The notes: generated by a model from the sequence alone, not told the origin. Positions 37,194 to 48,065 are shown, counted from the stretch's first letter. The stretch is DNA of 64,000 nucleotides from Kumtagia sp963829135 (GCA_963829135.1 CAWHHO010000008.1:186001-250000); one strand, 5' to 3'. A program made the numbers and translations.

Positions 37194-39375
37194 CTACAGA
37201 AAGCTCTGCGGATCAATGTCGATCTGCACCCTGAGCGAGGCGCGTGGCTTTGGTCCGTTGGCGATCAGTGTGCGCAGGAATGCCTGCATGTCGGATTTGC
37301 GCTCGCCATGAACCAGCAGGCGGAAGCGGTAGCGGCCGCCGACCATCGCAAGCGGTGCCTCCGCCGGGCCAAGCACGGTGATATCCTTGGCCTGCGGCGC
37401 AGTTCGGCGGAGCGCGCGGGCATGGGTCTCGGCTTCCGCGCGGCTCTCGGCGCTGACGACGATCCCCGCGAGACGTCCGAAGGGCGGCAGACCAGCGCGC
37501 TCCCGCTCGCCGGTCTCGCGCTCGTAGAAGGCCTCGGCATCCCCGGAAACCAGGGCTTGCATGACCGGATGGCCGGGCTGGAACGTCTGCAGCAGGCCGA
37601 CGCTCTTCTTGCCGGTGCGCCCGGCGCGCCCTGTAACCTGGCTCAGCAGCTGAAAGGTCCGCTCGGCGGCGCGCGGGTCGCCATTGGCAAGGCCGAGATC
37701 GGCATCGATCACGCCTACAAGGGTCATGTTGGGGAAATTGTGACCCTTCGCCACCAGCTGCGTACCTATGACGATGTCCGCCTCCCCCTTGGCGATGGCT
37801 TCCAATTCAAGCCGCAGACGCTTTACGCCGCCCAGTATATCGGAAGACAGCACGATGGTGCGGGCGTCCGGAAAATGGCCGACGACCTCTTCGGCGATCC
37901 GCTCCACACCGGGTCCGCAGGCGACGAGATGATCGAGAGTCCCGCATTCCGGGCAAGCGTCCGGCCGCGCTTCGTGGTGCCCGCAATGATGGCAGACCAG
38001 CTGGGCGCGAAAGCGATGTTCAACCAGCCACGCCGAGCATGAGCGGCATTGGAAGCGATGGCCGCAGGCCCGGCAGAGCGTCAGCGGCGCGTAGCCACGC
38101 CGGTTGAGGAAAAGCAGCGCCTGCTCGCCGCGGCCGATCGTCTTTTGGACCTCGCCGAGCAATACGGGCGACAAAAATCCGCCTCTCGCCGGCGGCGCCC
38201 GGCGTAGATCAATCGCACGGATGTCAGGCAGTGCCGCCTCGGCGAAGCGCGACGTCAGCGCGATGCGCTCGTAGCGGCCCTGCGCGGCGTTGACGCGGCT
38301 TTCGATCGACGGCGTCGCCGAAGCAAGTACCACAGGAAAGCCACCGATATGGGCACGTACGACGGCCATGTCCCGGGCGCTGTAGAAGACGCGATCCTCC
38401 TGCTTGAAAGCCGGATCGTGTTCCTCATCGACGACGATCAAACCGAGATTGCTGAACGGCAGATACAGCGCCGAGCGCGCTCCGGCGACGACGCGAACCT
38501 GGCCTTCGGCCACCTGCCGCCACACCTTTTCACGCATGCGCGGCGGAACGTCGGAGTGCCACTCTGCCGGCTTCGCCCCAAAACGATCATGGAAGCGCTC
38601 GAGGAAAGCTTGCGTCAGCGCTATTTCCGGCAGCATGATCAGCACTTGCTTGCCGCGCTCGATCGCCGCTGCGACAGCCTCGAAGTACACCTCCGTCTTG
38701 CCGGAACCGGTGACGCCGTCGATGAGGGTGACGCAGAAGCGATCCCGCTCGACCGCCTTGCGCAAAGTGGAAGCCGCCTCGTTTTGCTCGCCCTTGAGTT
38801 CGACGTCGCCATATGACGGGTCGGGCGCCGCCACGACGGGGACGCGGCGGTATCATTTCCGTCGTCAGCACGCCTTGCGCCCGTAGCCCGTCTATGACGC
38901 TCGATGATACGCCGGCGGCGTGCGCGAGGCCGGAGCGGGTCCAGGCAAGGCCATCGTCTGCGAGTTCGAGCACGCGCGCCCGCGCGACGGTAAGGCGGTC
39001 CGGCTCGGTCTCGGTTTTTCGCAGGCCCTCGATCCACGGTTCCGGATCGAATGCCTCGGGCGCGCGCAAAATCATGCGCGCCACCATGCCGGGGGGCGAC
39101 AGCGTATAGGCGGCTACCCAATCGATGAATTTCCGCATGTCTGTGGGGATGGGCGGACAATCGAACACATGGTCGATTTCCCGCAGCTTCCTGGCATCGA
39201 CTCCACCGCCATGGCCGTCCCAGACGACGCCCGCGACGAGGCGCGGTCCAAGCGGCACCCGCACGATCGAGCCAGGCTCGACGGTCATGCCCGCCGGCAC
39301 GGCGTAGGTGTAAGGCGCCTCGGCCGGCATCGGCACCATGACCGGTACCGCGCGAGCCTGCGAATCTTGCTTCAT
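37194..39375 (-). CDS. priA: Primosomal protein N' (replication restart helicase PriA); one frameshift
   Basis: PriA reloads the replisome at stalled forks. The N-terminal 3'-DNA-binding part (39375 to about 38840) begins VPVMVPMPAEAPYTYAVPAG. The helicase part has Walker A GVTGSGKTEVY, VVDEEHD, and eight zinc-binding cysteines in CRACGHRFQCRSCSAWL and VCHHCGHHEARPDACPECG. The frame breaks at a run of four Gs, 38838-38841 on the plus strand. Removing one joins MIPPRP to VVAAPDPSYGDVELKG and gives 726 aa, the normal size. PriA is needed for growth, so the break is almost surely an artefact. Confidence 0.93.
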
Positions 39376-39430
39376 GACGGCGAACCTTGCCCCGACTTTT
39401 CAGACAGGGGAAGTCGTTTCAGCCTGCATT

Positions 39431-39997
39431 TCAGAGCTTGGCGAGCTTCTGCGCCACATCAAGCCGCAGCAGCTCGGCGAGTTCGCGCGCCGCGCGATTC
39501 TCGGCGTCGCGATTGGCCCGAAGGTTGGCGAATTCCTGGCTCGGCTGGTCGTAGTGTGACGAAATGGTGCGCACGCCCTTGGCGAGTTGCTTGCCGGTTG
39601 CCGGCTCGGTGATGATGTATGCGCCGGTCATATATAGTGATGCGGCGGTCGGACGGTTTTCGTTTTCGACGGAGATACGCGCCTCGTCGATCACCTCCTG
39701 GGTGACGATGAGCTTCATCTTGTATTTCGCGTCCGCCGGCTGGCCAGAGCCGCCATTGAAGTAAAAAATCAGATTGTTGCGCACCTGTTGCGCGTATCGC
39801 GTATCCACCGGTTCGATCGCGATCGATTTGAGGTCCGCTGCTGCCGACGGTAGTGCTCCGGTGGTGCTTGCCGCATCCGAATAGAGCGGACGCACCGTGC
39901 AGGCCGACACAAGCGACGCGGCGGCCAGCAGTGCTGCGCCGCAGATGCGGCCACGCCGGCCGCCGGAGGGTGCCGAAAGGCGATCAGGCAACGACAT
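39431..39997 (-). CDS. lptE: LPS assembly lipoprotein LptE
   Basis: A 188-residue outer-membrane lipoprotein that plugs LptD during LPS insertion. It has a signal peptide with lipobox LVSAC, then TVRPLYS and IAIEPVDTRYAQQVRNNLIF, typical of the alphaproteobacterial family. Its start overlaps the leuS stop by 14 bases, the well-known leuS-lptE coupling. In rhizobia holA normally follows; here priA comes next after 55 bases. Confidence 0.9.
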   Translation of the reverse strand: MSLPDRLSAPSGGRRGRICGAALLAAASLVSACTVRPLYSDAASTTGALPSAAADLKSIAIEPVDTRYAQQVRNNLIFYFNGGSGQPADAKYKMKLIVTQEVIDEARISVENENRPTAASLYMTGAYIITEPATGKQLAKGVRTISSHYDQPSQEFANLRANRDAENRAARELAELLRLDVAQKLAKL

Positions 39998-42618
39998 TGA
40001 CGATCCTTTGCGGCACCACGATCACCTTGCGAGGCGGCTTACCCTCGAGCGCCTTCTGAACGAAGTCGAGTTCAAGCGCCGCCCTCTCCACCGTAGCTTG
40101 GTCCGCATCGCGTGCAATCGTCAAGTCGCCACGCTTCTTGCCGTTGATCTGCACCGGCAAAACGATCTCATTGTCTATCACCAGCGTTGGTTCAAAGGCA
40201 GGCCAGGCGCGCTCAGCCATCAAGCCTTTGCCGCCCAGTGCAATCCAGCATTCTTCCGCCAGATGCGGCATCATCGGCGCGATCATCGACAGCAGGATTT
40301 CGACCGCCTCGCGCAGCGCAGCGCGGAGCGCGTTGTCGGCTTTGCCCGCCGATGCAGCCGCCAGTGGTGCTTGCATCGCGTTGACCATCTCGTAAATGCG
40401 CGCCACTGCCTTGTTGAATGCGAGCTTGCCGATATCCTCCCCGACTGCCTTCAGCGTCTTGTGCGCGATCTTCGATACCGTACCGGCTTCACCGTCGGCC
40501 GAGTGTGCGGGGGAGATGCCTTCGAGCGCCGGGGCCGCTTCCGAGACCAGACGCCAGACTCGCTGGACGAAGCGATGCGCGCCTTCGACGCCGGATTCGG
40601 TCCAGATGACGTCGCGCTCCGGCGGCGAATCCGACAGCATGAACCAGCGCGCCGTGTCGGCGCCGTAGCTGGCGATAATGTCATCCGGGTCGACCACATT
40701 TTTTTTCGACTTCGACATCTTCTCGATGGAGCCGATCTCGATGCTTTCCCCGGTCGACAGCATGGTCGCATTGCGCGCACCGTCGATTTCGACGATTTTC
40801 ACCTCGGCCGGCAACACCCAGCCATCCGCATTGCGGTAGGTCTCGTGAACCACCATGCCCTGGGTGAACAGGCCTTCGAACGGCTCCTCGACATCGCTGA
40901 CGTGGCCCGTCGCCTTCATGGCGCGGACATAGAAACGGGAATAGAGCAGATGGAGAATCGCATGCTCGATGCCGCCAATATACTGGTTGACCGGCAGCCA
41001 GCCTTTTTGGCCATCGACGGCGGGCAGGGTCGTCGGCGCGGTTTCGTTCCATGGATCGGTGAACCGGGCGAAATACCAGGACGAATCGACGAATGTATCC
41101 ATCGTGTCGGTGTCGCGACGCGCCGCCTTGCCGCATTGCGGGCAGTTCGTGTGCTTCCACGTCGCATGATGGTCGAGCGGATTGCCGGGCTTGTCGAACG
41201 ACACATCGTCCGGCAGCTCAACCGGCAAGGCGCTGTCCGGTACCGGCAGCGAGCCGCAGTCGTCGCAATGGATCACCGGTATCGGGCAGCCCCAATAGCG
41301 CTGGCGGGAGATCAGCCAGTCGCGTAAGCGGAAGTTTACCTTACGCTCGCCCATCGGGCGGTTGCCAATGCTGATCGCGCCAAGCCGGTTGGCAACGTCC
41401 TCGAACGCCTGCTTCGGTTTCATGCCGTCGAGAAAGTGCGAATTGATCATCACACCGTCATCGACATAGGCTTCTGTCGTAATGCTGAAGGATTTTTCGT
41501 CGGCGTCTTCCGGCATCACCACCGGCACGACCGGCAGTCCATACTTGTTCGCGAAGTCGAGGTCGCGCTGGTCGCCTGACGGACAGCCGAAAATCGCACC
41601 CGTGCCGTAGTCCATCAGCACGAAGTTGGCGACGTAGACAGGCAGCGTCCAGCGGTCGTCGAACGGATGGACGACGCGGATGCCGGTATCAAAGCCCCGC
41701 TTCTCGGCGGTTTCGAGTGCGGCGACCGACGTGCCCATGCGCCGAACGTCCTCCAGGAAGGAAGCGAGTTCGGGATTGGTTTCCGCCGCCTTCTTCGCAA
41801 GCGGATGGTCGGCGGCGATGGCCATGAACGAAGCACCGAAGATCGTATCCGGACGGGTCGTATAGACCTCCAGCTCGCTTTCGCCGTTCCGGCGCAGTGG
41901 CCTTGACCAGAGGCCAACGGATCAGCAGGCCCTCCGAGCGGCCAATCCAGTTTGCCTGCATCAGCTTGACCTTTTCCGGCCAGCGATCCAGCGTGTCGAG
42001 ACTATCCAGCAGCTCCTGCGACATCGACGTGATCTTGAAGAACCATTGCGTCAGGTCGCGCTGCTCGACGGGCGCGCCGGAGCGCCAGCCGCGCCCGTCA
42101 ATAACCTGCTCGTTGGCGAGTACGGTCATGTCGACCGGATCCCAGTTGACCTTGGCGGAGCGGCGCTCGACCAGGCCGGCCTTCCAGAAGTCCAGGAAAA
42201 GCTTCTGCTGATGCTTGTAGTAGGACGGGTCGCAGGTCGCGATCTCGCGGGCCCAGTCGAGCGACAGGCCCATCGTCTTCAACTGGCCCTTCATGGTCGC
42301 GATATTGGCATAGGTCCAGTCGCGCGGGTTGACCTTGTTGTCGCGCGCGGCGTTCTCCGCCGGAAGGCCGAATGCATCCCAGCCCATCGGATGCAGCACG
42401 TTGCGTCCATTGGCACGCTGGAAGCGCGCCACAACGTCGCCCATCGTGTAGTTGCGCACATGCCCCATATGGATACGCCCCGATGGATAGGGGAACATCT
42501 CAAGCACGTAATATTTGGGGCGCGCATCGTCGTTTTTCGTTTCGAAGAGCTTTGCCTGGTCCCAGGCCTTTTGCCACTTCGGTTCGGATGCGCGCGGATT
42601 GTATCGTTCGGTTGCCAT
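39984..42618 (-). CDS. leuS: Leucine--tRNA ligase; one frameshift
   Basis: Class I aminoacyl-tRNA synthetase. The HIGH motif is HMGH in YPSGRIHMGHVRNY near residue 48 and KMSKS is in EKMSKSKKNVVDP. The CP1 editing domain lies between them. The two halves are in different frames and meet at 41889-41890, where one extra C (plus strand) turns TAPNGESELEV into a false reading. Removing it yields 877 aa, the standard length. ATG 42618 gives the normal N-terminus (MATERYNPRASEPKWQ), although the frame is open to 42717. As an essential single-copy gene it must be intact in the organism. Confidence 0.95.
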
Positions 42619-42877
42619 GTCCGCTTTTTCAACTGATAAGACGGGCGAGGTGCGTCGCGATCCAGATGAGGCTGGCCTGCAAATGGCGGATTTTCTGATG
42701 TTCCGGCGGGCGCGCACTTGCGTACGCTCCGTCCGGTTGTCGAATCCACCGTTTCAGCCCAGCCTTACCTGAATTTCAGCGCACCCTAATTTTGGTTCGG
42801 CGACCTTCCACCATGGTTTGGCGGGCTGGTCAACCAAATGTGAGACCTTTAAGCCGGCAGGAAGGGCGAATTGAGCG

Positions 42878-43540
42878 ATGAGCGACGCGGTTCAGCGGCT
42901 GGCGGATGTGAAATCGAAAATCGCCGCAGCCGAAGGCGAAGCGAAGCGGGCGAGCGGCGCTGTGACGCTGGTTGCAGTGTCGAAGACCTTTGATGGCACG
43001 GAAATCCGCCCGATCATAGAGGCGGGGCAACGCGTCTTCGGAGAAAACCGCGTGCAGGAAGCGCAAGGCAAATGGCCGGCGCTGAAGGCGGAATGGCCGG
43101 ATATCGCGCTGCATCTGATAGGACCCCTGCAATCGAACAAGTGCCGGGAGGCGGTGGCGCTGTTCGATGTCATCGAGACGGTCGACCGCGAGAAGATTGC
43201 GGCCGAACTGGCCAAGGAAATCGCCAGGCAGGGCAAGACTCCTCAGCTCCTCGTGCAGGTGAATACCGGGTCGGAGCCTCAGAAAGCGGGCATCGAGCCG
43301 AGTGAGGCCGTAGCATTCGTCCAGCGCTGCCGCGTCGAGCATGGGCTGAGAATCGAAGGGCTGATGTGCATTCCACCGGCGGACGAGAATCCCGGACCGC
43401 ACTTCGCGCTGCTGGAAAAGCTGGCCCGGCAGGCCGGGGTTCAAAAGCTGTCGATGGGCATGTCCGGCGACTACGAACTGGCGGTTGCCTTTGGCGCGAC
43501 CAGCGTGCGCGTCGGCTCAGCCATCTTCGGGTTGCGCTGA
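42878..43540 (+). CDS. YggS family PLP-binding protein (PLP homeostasis)
   Basis: A 220-residue alanine-racemase-fold protein without catalytic activity. It binds pyridoxal phosphate through the Lys in LVAVSKTFD, with GENRVQEAQGKWP, LHLIGPLQSNK and SMGMSGDYELAVAFGAT as other family hallmarks. It keeps free PLP low and affects amino-acid balance. It is divergent from leuS across 259 bases. Its last 24 bases overlap the end of the convergent DMT transporter gene. Confidence 0.95.
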   Translation: MSDAVQRLADVKSKIAAAEGEAKRASGAVTLVAVSKTFDGTEIRPIIEAGQRVFGENRVQEAQGKWPALKAEWPDIALHLIGPLQSNKCREAVALFDVIETVDREKIAAELAKEIARQGKTPQLLVQVNTGSEPQKAGIEPSEAVAFVQRCRVEHGLRIEGLMCIPPADENPGPHFALLEKLARQAGVQKLSMGMSGDYELAVAFGATSVRVGSAIFGLR

Positions 43541-44410
43541 TGCCTTTGCGCCCTTCTGCAACTGCTGTTCACGGAAGAAGATGAACAGCCCGGCGCCAAT
43601 GATGACCGCCGCTCCAATCAGCATGTTGGTGTGCGGCACGTCGCCGAAGACCAGCCAGCCAAACACGATAGCCCAGAATAGCAGCGTATATTGAAACGGC
43701 ACGACCACCGCTGCGTCGGCGAGCTTGAGCGACCGGTTGACGCAGACATGGGCGATCATCGCCACCACGCCGAGCAACGCCAAGAGGGCGAGGTCAAAAG
43801 GCGTTGGAGGGACCCAGCCAAAAGGGGCTGTGGCAAGACCGAGCAGTCCCGCGCCGACCATCTGCCAGAACACCAGCGTGGTGTCGGGCGTATTGCGAAG
43901 GGCCCGGCCCGAAAGCATCATGAAGGTGAAGGCGAGGCTGCCAGCAATAGAGATCAATGCCGGCGCGGTCAGCGTCTCCGCAGATGGGTTGAGCGCGATC
44001 AGCACTCCGCAGAAACCGATGAAGATCGCCGTCCAACGACGCCAGCCGACCTTTTCGCCAAGCAGGAACGGCGACAACGCCGCGACGTATATCGGTGAGG
44101 CCAGCCAATAGGTCATGGTGTCGGCGAGCGGAAGGTAGATGACTGCGAAATAGAAGCCATACACTTCCAGCGCAGTCAGGATGACACGGGTCAATTGCAT
44201 GCCCGGCCGCTCGATCTGAACCAAGGGCCGCCAACCGCCGCGCCGCCACAGGAACGGCGCGATCGCCACCAATCCGACCCCACTGCGGATCAGTAGCAGC
44301 TGGCCGACGGAGTAGGTGGCGACCAGCCATTTGCCAAGCACGTCATTGACCGCGAACAGCAGGATGCCGACCAGCATCATGACAATGCCGAGGCGGGCGT
44401 TGTTACGCAC
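43517..44410 (-). CDS. DMT superfamily transporter (EamA)
   Basis: A 297-residue protein with about ten spans in two EamA repeats: VGILLFAVNDVLGKWLVATY at the N-terminus, YLPLADTMTYWLASPIYVAALSPF in the middle and FQYTLLFWAIVFGWLVFGD near the end. GTG 44410 is the likely start; the upstream extension to 44581 is Arg-rich and unlike a transporter. It begins 5 bases after the cyclase stop on the same strand, so the two are probably cotranscribed. Substrate unknown. Confidence 0.88.
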   Translation of the reverse strand: MRNNARLGIVMMLVGILLFAVNDVLGKWLVATYSVGQLLLIRSGVGLVAIAPFLWRRGGWRPLVQIERPGMQLTRVILTALEVYGFYFAVIYLPLADTMTYWLASPIYVAALSPFLLGEKVGWRRWTAIFIGFCGVLIALNPSAETLTAPALISIAGSLAFTFMMLSGRALRNTPDTTLVFWQMVGAGLLGLATAPFGWVPPTPFDLALLALLGVVAMIAHVCVNRSLKLADAAVVVPFQYTLLFWAIVFGWLVFGDVPHTNMLIGAAVIIGAGLFIFFREQQLQKGAKASAQPEDG

Positions 44411-44415
44411 TGGCT

Positions 44416-45639
44416 TCAATGCGCGGCAGCCAGTTCGGGATCGAGCGTGAACAATTCCTGGGCCTTGCCGACGCCCCGCAAGGCAAAACGGCCGACCGAG
44501 ACGAGCTTTGCGCGCTCGGCATCCGGCAGCAATTCGGCGAATTCCGATGAGCAGAGCAGGCTCCGGTCGACCGAACCGCACATGGAGGCGATGCGGCTCG
44601 CTTCGTTGACGGCCGGACCGACAATCGTGAAATCGAGTCGGTCCTGGCTTCCGATATTGCCGTAGAAGACGTCTCCGACATGCAGGCCGAGATAGATATC
44701 GGCAACTGGCAGGCCCCCTGCCGTGCGCTTATCGCGCAACACCGACAGACGCTTGCGCAGCGCGCGCTCGGCATGCATGGCCGATACACAAGCGTCTCCC
44801 GGCTCGGCGCCCGCAAAAATCGCCAGCGTGCCGTCGCCGATCAGTTTCAAAACGTCGCCGCCGGCCTCCTGGATCGACAGGATGACGGCCTCGGCATAGT
44901 CATTGAGCAGCGGAATGAGATGATCCGACTGGATGGATTCAGACAGGCGCGTATAGCCGGCCATGTCGGAGAACCAAAGCACGGCGTTTATCTGGTCGAC
45001 CTGGCCGCGTGCAATGCGGCCTCGCAGAACCCGCCGGCCAGGGTCGCGGCCGAGGTAGGCCTCCACCACTGTCTCAGTGACGCGGGTCAATGAAGCGGCC
45101 TTGATCGCCAGGCCAAGGATCGGCGTCAGCCGGCGCAACGCCGCGATCGCATCTTCAGCGAAGCCGCCGGGTTCGGCGGTTGTCCAGCGCGCCGCGAAAT
45201 TGTCCATTTCGCCGATGACGGCGTCTGGCGCGAAACGATGGACGATCGCGAGGTAGTCGGTCTGTCCAGCGACGCGCAGTTCTTCAACGGAGTCGAAGCC
45301 GGAATTCTCGCCGAGATGCAGACGGCAGCGCAGTTCGCCGCCGCCCTTCTCAAGAAGCATGTGGAATGGACTGGTCTGCCAGCTCGCCGTCGCCGCTCCA
45401 TCAACGTCCCGCTTGAACTCAAGCAACTGCTCTTCGTCGCTTTCGTCTTCGCGCCAGCGAAAGCCGCGGCCTTCATATATCGGGTGCAGCGTGTCGATGA
45501 TAAGGATTCCACGACTGATCGGCAGCCCGGCGGTGCGCGCCTGCTCACAAAACCCGTTGAGCAGTGCGATCTCGCCCTCGCCGCGCAGGCCGGTTTCGGC
45601 CAGCCACGCTGCAATCTTGTCCACGTCATCGCGATTCAT
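44416..45639 (-). CDS. Class III adenylate/guanylate cyclase
   Basis: A 407-residue soluble protein. The C-terminal catalytic domain (about 215-390) has the metal-binding LWFSDMAGYTRLSE, the substrate-positioning LIGDGTLAIFAG and the transition-state DFTIVGPAVNEASRI. The N-terminal half is an unrecognised sensor region shared with rhizobial cyclases, with no membrane span. It probably makes cAMP. Rhizobial genomes carry many such cyclases, so its specific signal is not predictable. Confidence 0.9.
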   Translation of the reverse strand: MNRDDVDKIAAWLAETGLRGEGEIALLNGFCEQARTAGLPISRGILIIDTLHPIYEGRGFRWREDESDEEQLLEFKRDVDGAATASWQTSPFHMLLEKGGGELRCRLHLGENSGFDSVEELRVAGQTDYLAIVHRFAPDAVIGEMDNFAARWTTAEPGGFAEDAIAALRRLTPILGLAIKAASLTRVTETVVEAYLGRDPGRRVLRGRIARGQVDQINAVLWFSDMAGYTRLSESIQSDHLIPLLNDYAEAVILSIQEAGGDVLKLIGDGTLAIFAGAEPGDACVSAMHAERALRKRLSVLRDKRTAGGLPVADIYLGLHVGDVFYGNIGSQDRLDFTIVGPAVNEASRIASMCGSVDRSLLCSSEFAELLPDAERAKLVSVGRFALRGVGKAQELFTLDPELAAAH

Positions 45640-45991
45640 CTGTTATCCGTTCCGTTGGGTGCCAATCTTGGCCGCGATTGGCTGGTTCGACAAGGCGCCG
45701 CCGCGCACATGCTTTGGCACAGCGGTCACTGGCCTACTTCGTCATTTGCCGAGTGGGCGTCAGTGCATCACCGTTGCCGAGGCAGGTTCAAACAACCGCC
45801 TGGTGACAACGACCCGCCGGCCTATGATATTCCAGGTATGAGGGTCGTTTCAGCAAACCGGATCACCGAGCGGCGGCATTTTCGTTGCGATTTGGACCGA
45901 CTGCCGCTATACAGGCCGTGATTTTCCCAAATTGGTGGTTCTATCCACCGCCCGCGCTTAGGGACGCGGGCGAACGAGAGGATTTATTCTA
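45640..45991. other. Divergent intergenic region, no gene found
   Basis: It separates the cyclase gene from trcR. I see no conserved small protein or RNA fold. The final 30 bases carry the trcR ribosome-binding site (GAGAGGA). Promoters for both directions must lie here. Confidence 0.35.
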
Positions 45992-46678
45992 ATGGCCAAT
46001 ACCCTTCTCATGCCCAAGGCGACCGCTGTCTGGCTGGTCGACAACACTGCGCTTTCCTTCGAGCAGATCGCCCAGTTCTGCACCCTTCATCCGCTCGAAG
46101 TAAAAGCCATAGCCGATGGCGAAGCCGCACAGGGCATCAAAGGGATGGACCCGATCATGACCGGCCAGCTATCGCGCGACGAGATCGGCCGTGGCGAGAA
46201 GGACGCGAACTACCGGTTGCGCCTGTCGGACCCAAAAGTGCGCGTGCCGGAATCGAAGCGCCGCACCCCGCGCTATACCCCACTGTCGAAGCGCCAGGAT
46301 CGCCCGAACGCCATCCTCTGGCTGGTGCGCAACCATCCCGAGCTCAAGGATGCGCAGATATCGCGCCTCGTCGGCACCACCAAGTCGACCATAGAGCAGA
46401 TTCGCGACCGTAAGCACTGGAACGCCGCCAACCTTCAGCCGATGGATCCGGTGACGCTCGGCCTGTGCTCGCAGATCGACCTCGACATCGAGGTGCAGCG
46501 CGCATCCGCCGGCAAGCCGGCTGCCGCCCCCACGGGCGACACGCTGCTGCCTGCTTCGATGACCGAGCGCCTGACTCCCGCGGTCGAGAAGCCGAAGGAC
46601 GAGGACGCCGAACTGGATGCCGACAAGGTATTCGCCAAGCTTTCGGCGCTGAAGAAGTCCGACGAAGACGAGGAATAG
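45992..46678 (+). CDS. trcR: Cell cycle transcriptional regulator TrcR (DUF1013)
   Basis: A 228-residue protein restricted to alphaproteobacteria. The N-terminal half is highly conserved (MPKATAVWLVDNTALSFEQI, GIKGMDPIMTGQLSRDEI, PNAILWLVRNHPELKDAQI) with helix-turn-helix-like segments. The C-terminus is acidic and variable (SALKKSDEDEE). From general knowledge it is a chromosome-wide regulator tied to the CtrA/GcrA cell-cycle network. It starts at ATG 45992 with GAGAGGA upstream and is monocistronic. Confidence 0.9.
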   Translation: MANTLLMPKATAVWLVDNTALSFEQIAQFCTLHPLEVKAIADGEAAQGIKGMDPIMTGQLSRDEIGRGEKDANYRLRLSDPKVRVPESKRRTPRYTPLSKRQDRPNAILWLVRNHPELKDAQISRLVGTTKSTIEQIRDRKHWNAANLQPMDPVTLGLCSQIDLDIEVQRASAGKPAAAPTGDTLLPASMTERLTPAVEKPKDEDAELDADKVFAKLSALKKSDEDEE

Positions 46679-46879
46679 CATTTGAGGGCCGCCGCTGGCT
46701 ACGGGCTGCGGCTCCCCGACTGGGCTTGATACGTGCCGCGCCTCACCTCCCGCTCAATGAGCGAGGCCGTGGAGGGGCGTTGCGACAGCAATTCTCCATG
46801 CGACCGCGCTTCGCGGCACGTTCCGGAACAAGTCACTTGCCTTGCCCCTGATTCGGACTCCTTTTCGGGAAGGTAGCGC

Positions 46880-47599
46880 CTATGATTCCCGTGCGCGGCT
46901 GATCGAGCCGGCATCGTCGCCGCTACGCTCCATCGTGCGGTAGAAATCGGCGAGCAGCTTGCCCTTTTCGGGTTTGAACTTGCGCTCGGCCGCCGCCACG
47001 CTGGCGATGCGGTCGATGCGGAACGCGCGGAAATCGCTGCGCATCTCGCACCAGGCAACCAGTGTCCACACCTTGCCCCAGAACCACAGGCCAAGCGGCC
47101 GCACCTCGCGCATCGAGCCGCGTCCGCTCTCGTCGCGATAGTCAAGCCTCAGCACATCGCGGCTTTCCACAGCTCTCTCGATAAGGTCGATCGCGGCGCG
47201 GTCCGCGTCGGTCAACACCCACATCGGCGTATGGATCTCGGTGCGGGCGATGCGGGCCTTCTCACTATCGGGAAGGACGGCGCCGATTTTCACCAGCGCC
47301 TCCTCCGCGGCCCTTGCCATGGTGGCGCCGCCAAAGGCGCGGACCATGCGCGCGCCGGCAACCAGCGCGACAATCTCGTCACGCGTGAACATCAGCGGCG
47401 GAAGGTCGAAACCCTCCCTCATAATGTAGCCGACGCCCGCTTCTCCATCGATCGGTACGCCGGTCGATTGGAGATCGGCTATGTCCCGGTAAATTGTGCG
47501 CTCCGAGACTTCCAACCACTGGCCGAGCTTCTGCGCGGTGACCAGCCGGCCGCCACGAAAATGCTGGACTATCTGAAAAAGTCTGTCGGCGCGCCGCAT
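46880..47599 (-). CDS. YafY-type transcriptional regulator (HTH + WYL domain)
   Basis: A 239-residue regulator. The N-terminal winged helix (RLFQIVQHFRGGRLVTAQKL, then EVSERTIYRDIADLQSTGV) is followed by a WYL ligand-sensing domain in which the W-Y-L core appears as LRLDYRDESGRGSMREVRPL and WTLVAWCEMRSDFRAFR. It is the last gene of a three-gene operon (VOC, unknown, WYL; gap of 4 bases, then an overlap) and is the obvious candidate to bind the palindrome found before that operon and before the DUF1127 gene. Confidence 0.9.
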   Translation of the reverse strand: MRRADRLFQIVQHFRGGRLVTAQKLGQWLEVSERTIYRDIADLQSTGVPIDGEAGVGYIMREGFDLPPLMFTRDEIVALVAGARMVRAFGGATMARAAEEALVKIGAVLPDSEKARIARTEIHTPMWVLTDADRAAIDLIERAVESRDVLRLDYRDESGRGSMREVRPLGLWFWGKVWTLVAWCEMRSDFRAFRIDRIASVAAAERKFKPEKGKLLADFYRTMERSGDDAGSISRARES

Positions 47600-47603
47600 C
47601 CAT

Positions 47604-48065
47604 TCAGTCCCGCTCTTTTTCGCGCATCACCTTAGCGGAAAAGTCTGCGACTTTTCCGGAGTCGTGCGCTAGACCTTCGCTGCGGCGCCTTTCGGCAACG
47701 AACTCCGCGCCGCAGGCAAGCCGCCCCGTCGTTGGCGTCCTGGCGTTGAGAACGCGCCAGAACGGCGTGATATCGGCCAGCGCGGCGCCGCGTTCCAGCT
47801 GCTCATACGCAGCCTCGCTGACCGTGCGCAGATGATAGCCGGTGTAGACGGGGCAGGTCACCTCGGCGCCGTGCTCAACGGCGAGCGCGGTACGCAGCGC
47901 CCGGACATCCATCTCCACGCCTCTCGGAATAGAGCGGATGAAGTCGTCTACCTGGCGCGCCGTAGGCACGAGCATGAGCTGGCCCTCGATCACATCCGAG
48001 AAACTTCGCGGTGATGGCTTGCGCGCTGCCACGCCAATGTCGAGTTTCTCGGTCCAGCTTTTCAT
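47604..48065 (-). CDS. Conserved hypothetical protein, alkyltransferase-like fold suspected
   Basis: A 153-residue protein with no domain I can name with certainty. Its core reads MLVPTARQVDDFIRSIPRG, DVRALRTALAVEHGAEVTC and ADITPFWRVLNARTPTTGRL. The order IPxG, then an Ala/Leu-rich helix pair, then PxxRV resembles the DNA-binding part of MGMT/alkyltransferase-like proteins (IPxG...PCHRV), without the catalytic PCHRV. ATG 48065 overlaps the VOC stop codon (TGATG), so it is translationally coupled. Its partner regulator follows 4 bases after its stop. The fold assignment is inference. Confidence 0.8.
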   Translation of the reverse strand: MKSWTEKLDIGVAARKPSPRSFSDVIEGQLMLVPTARQVDDFIRSIPRGVEMDVRALRTALAVEHGAEVTCPVYTGYHLRTVSEAAYEQLERGAALADITPFWRVLNARTPTTGRLACGAEFVAERRRSEGLAHDSGKVADFSAKVMREKERD

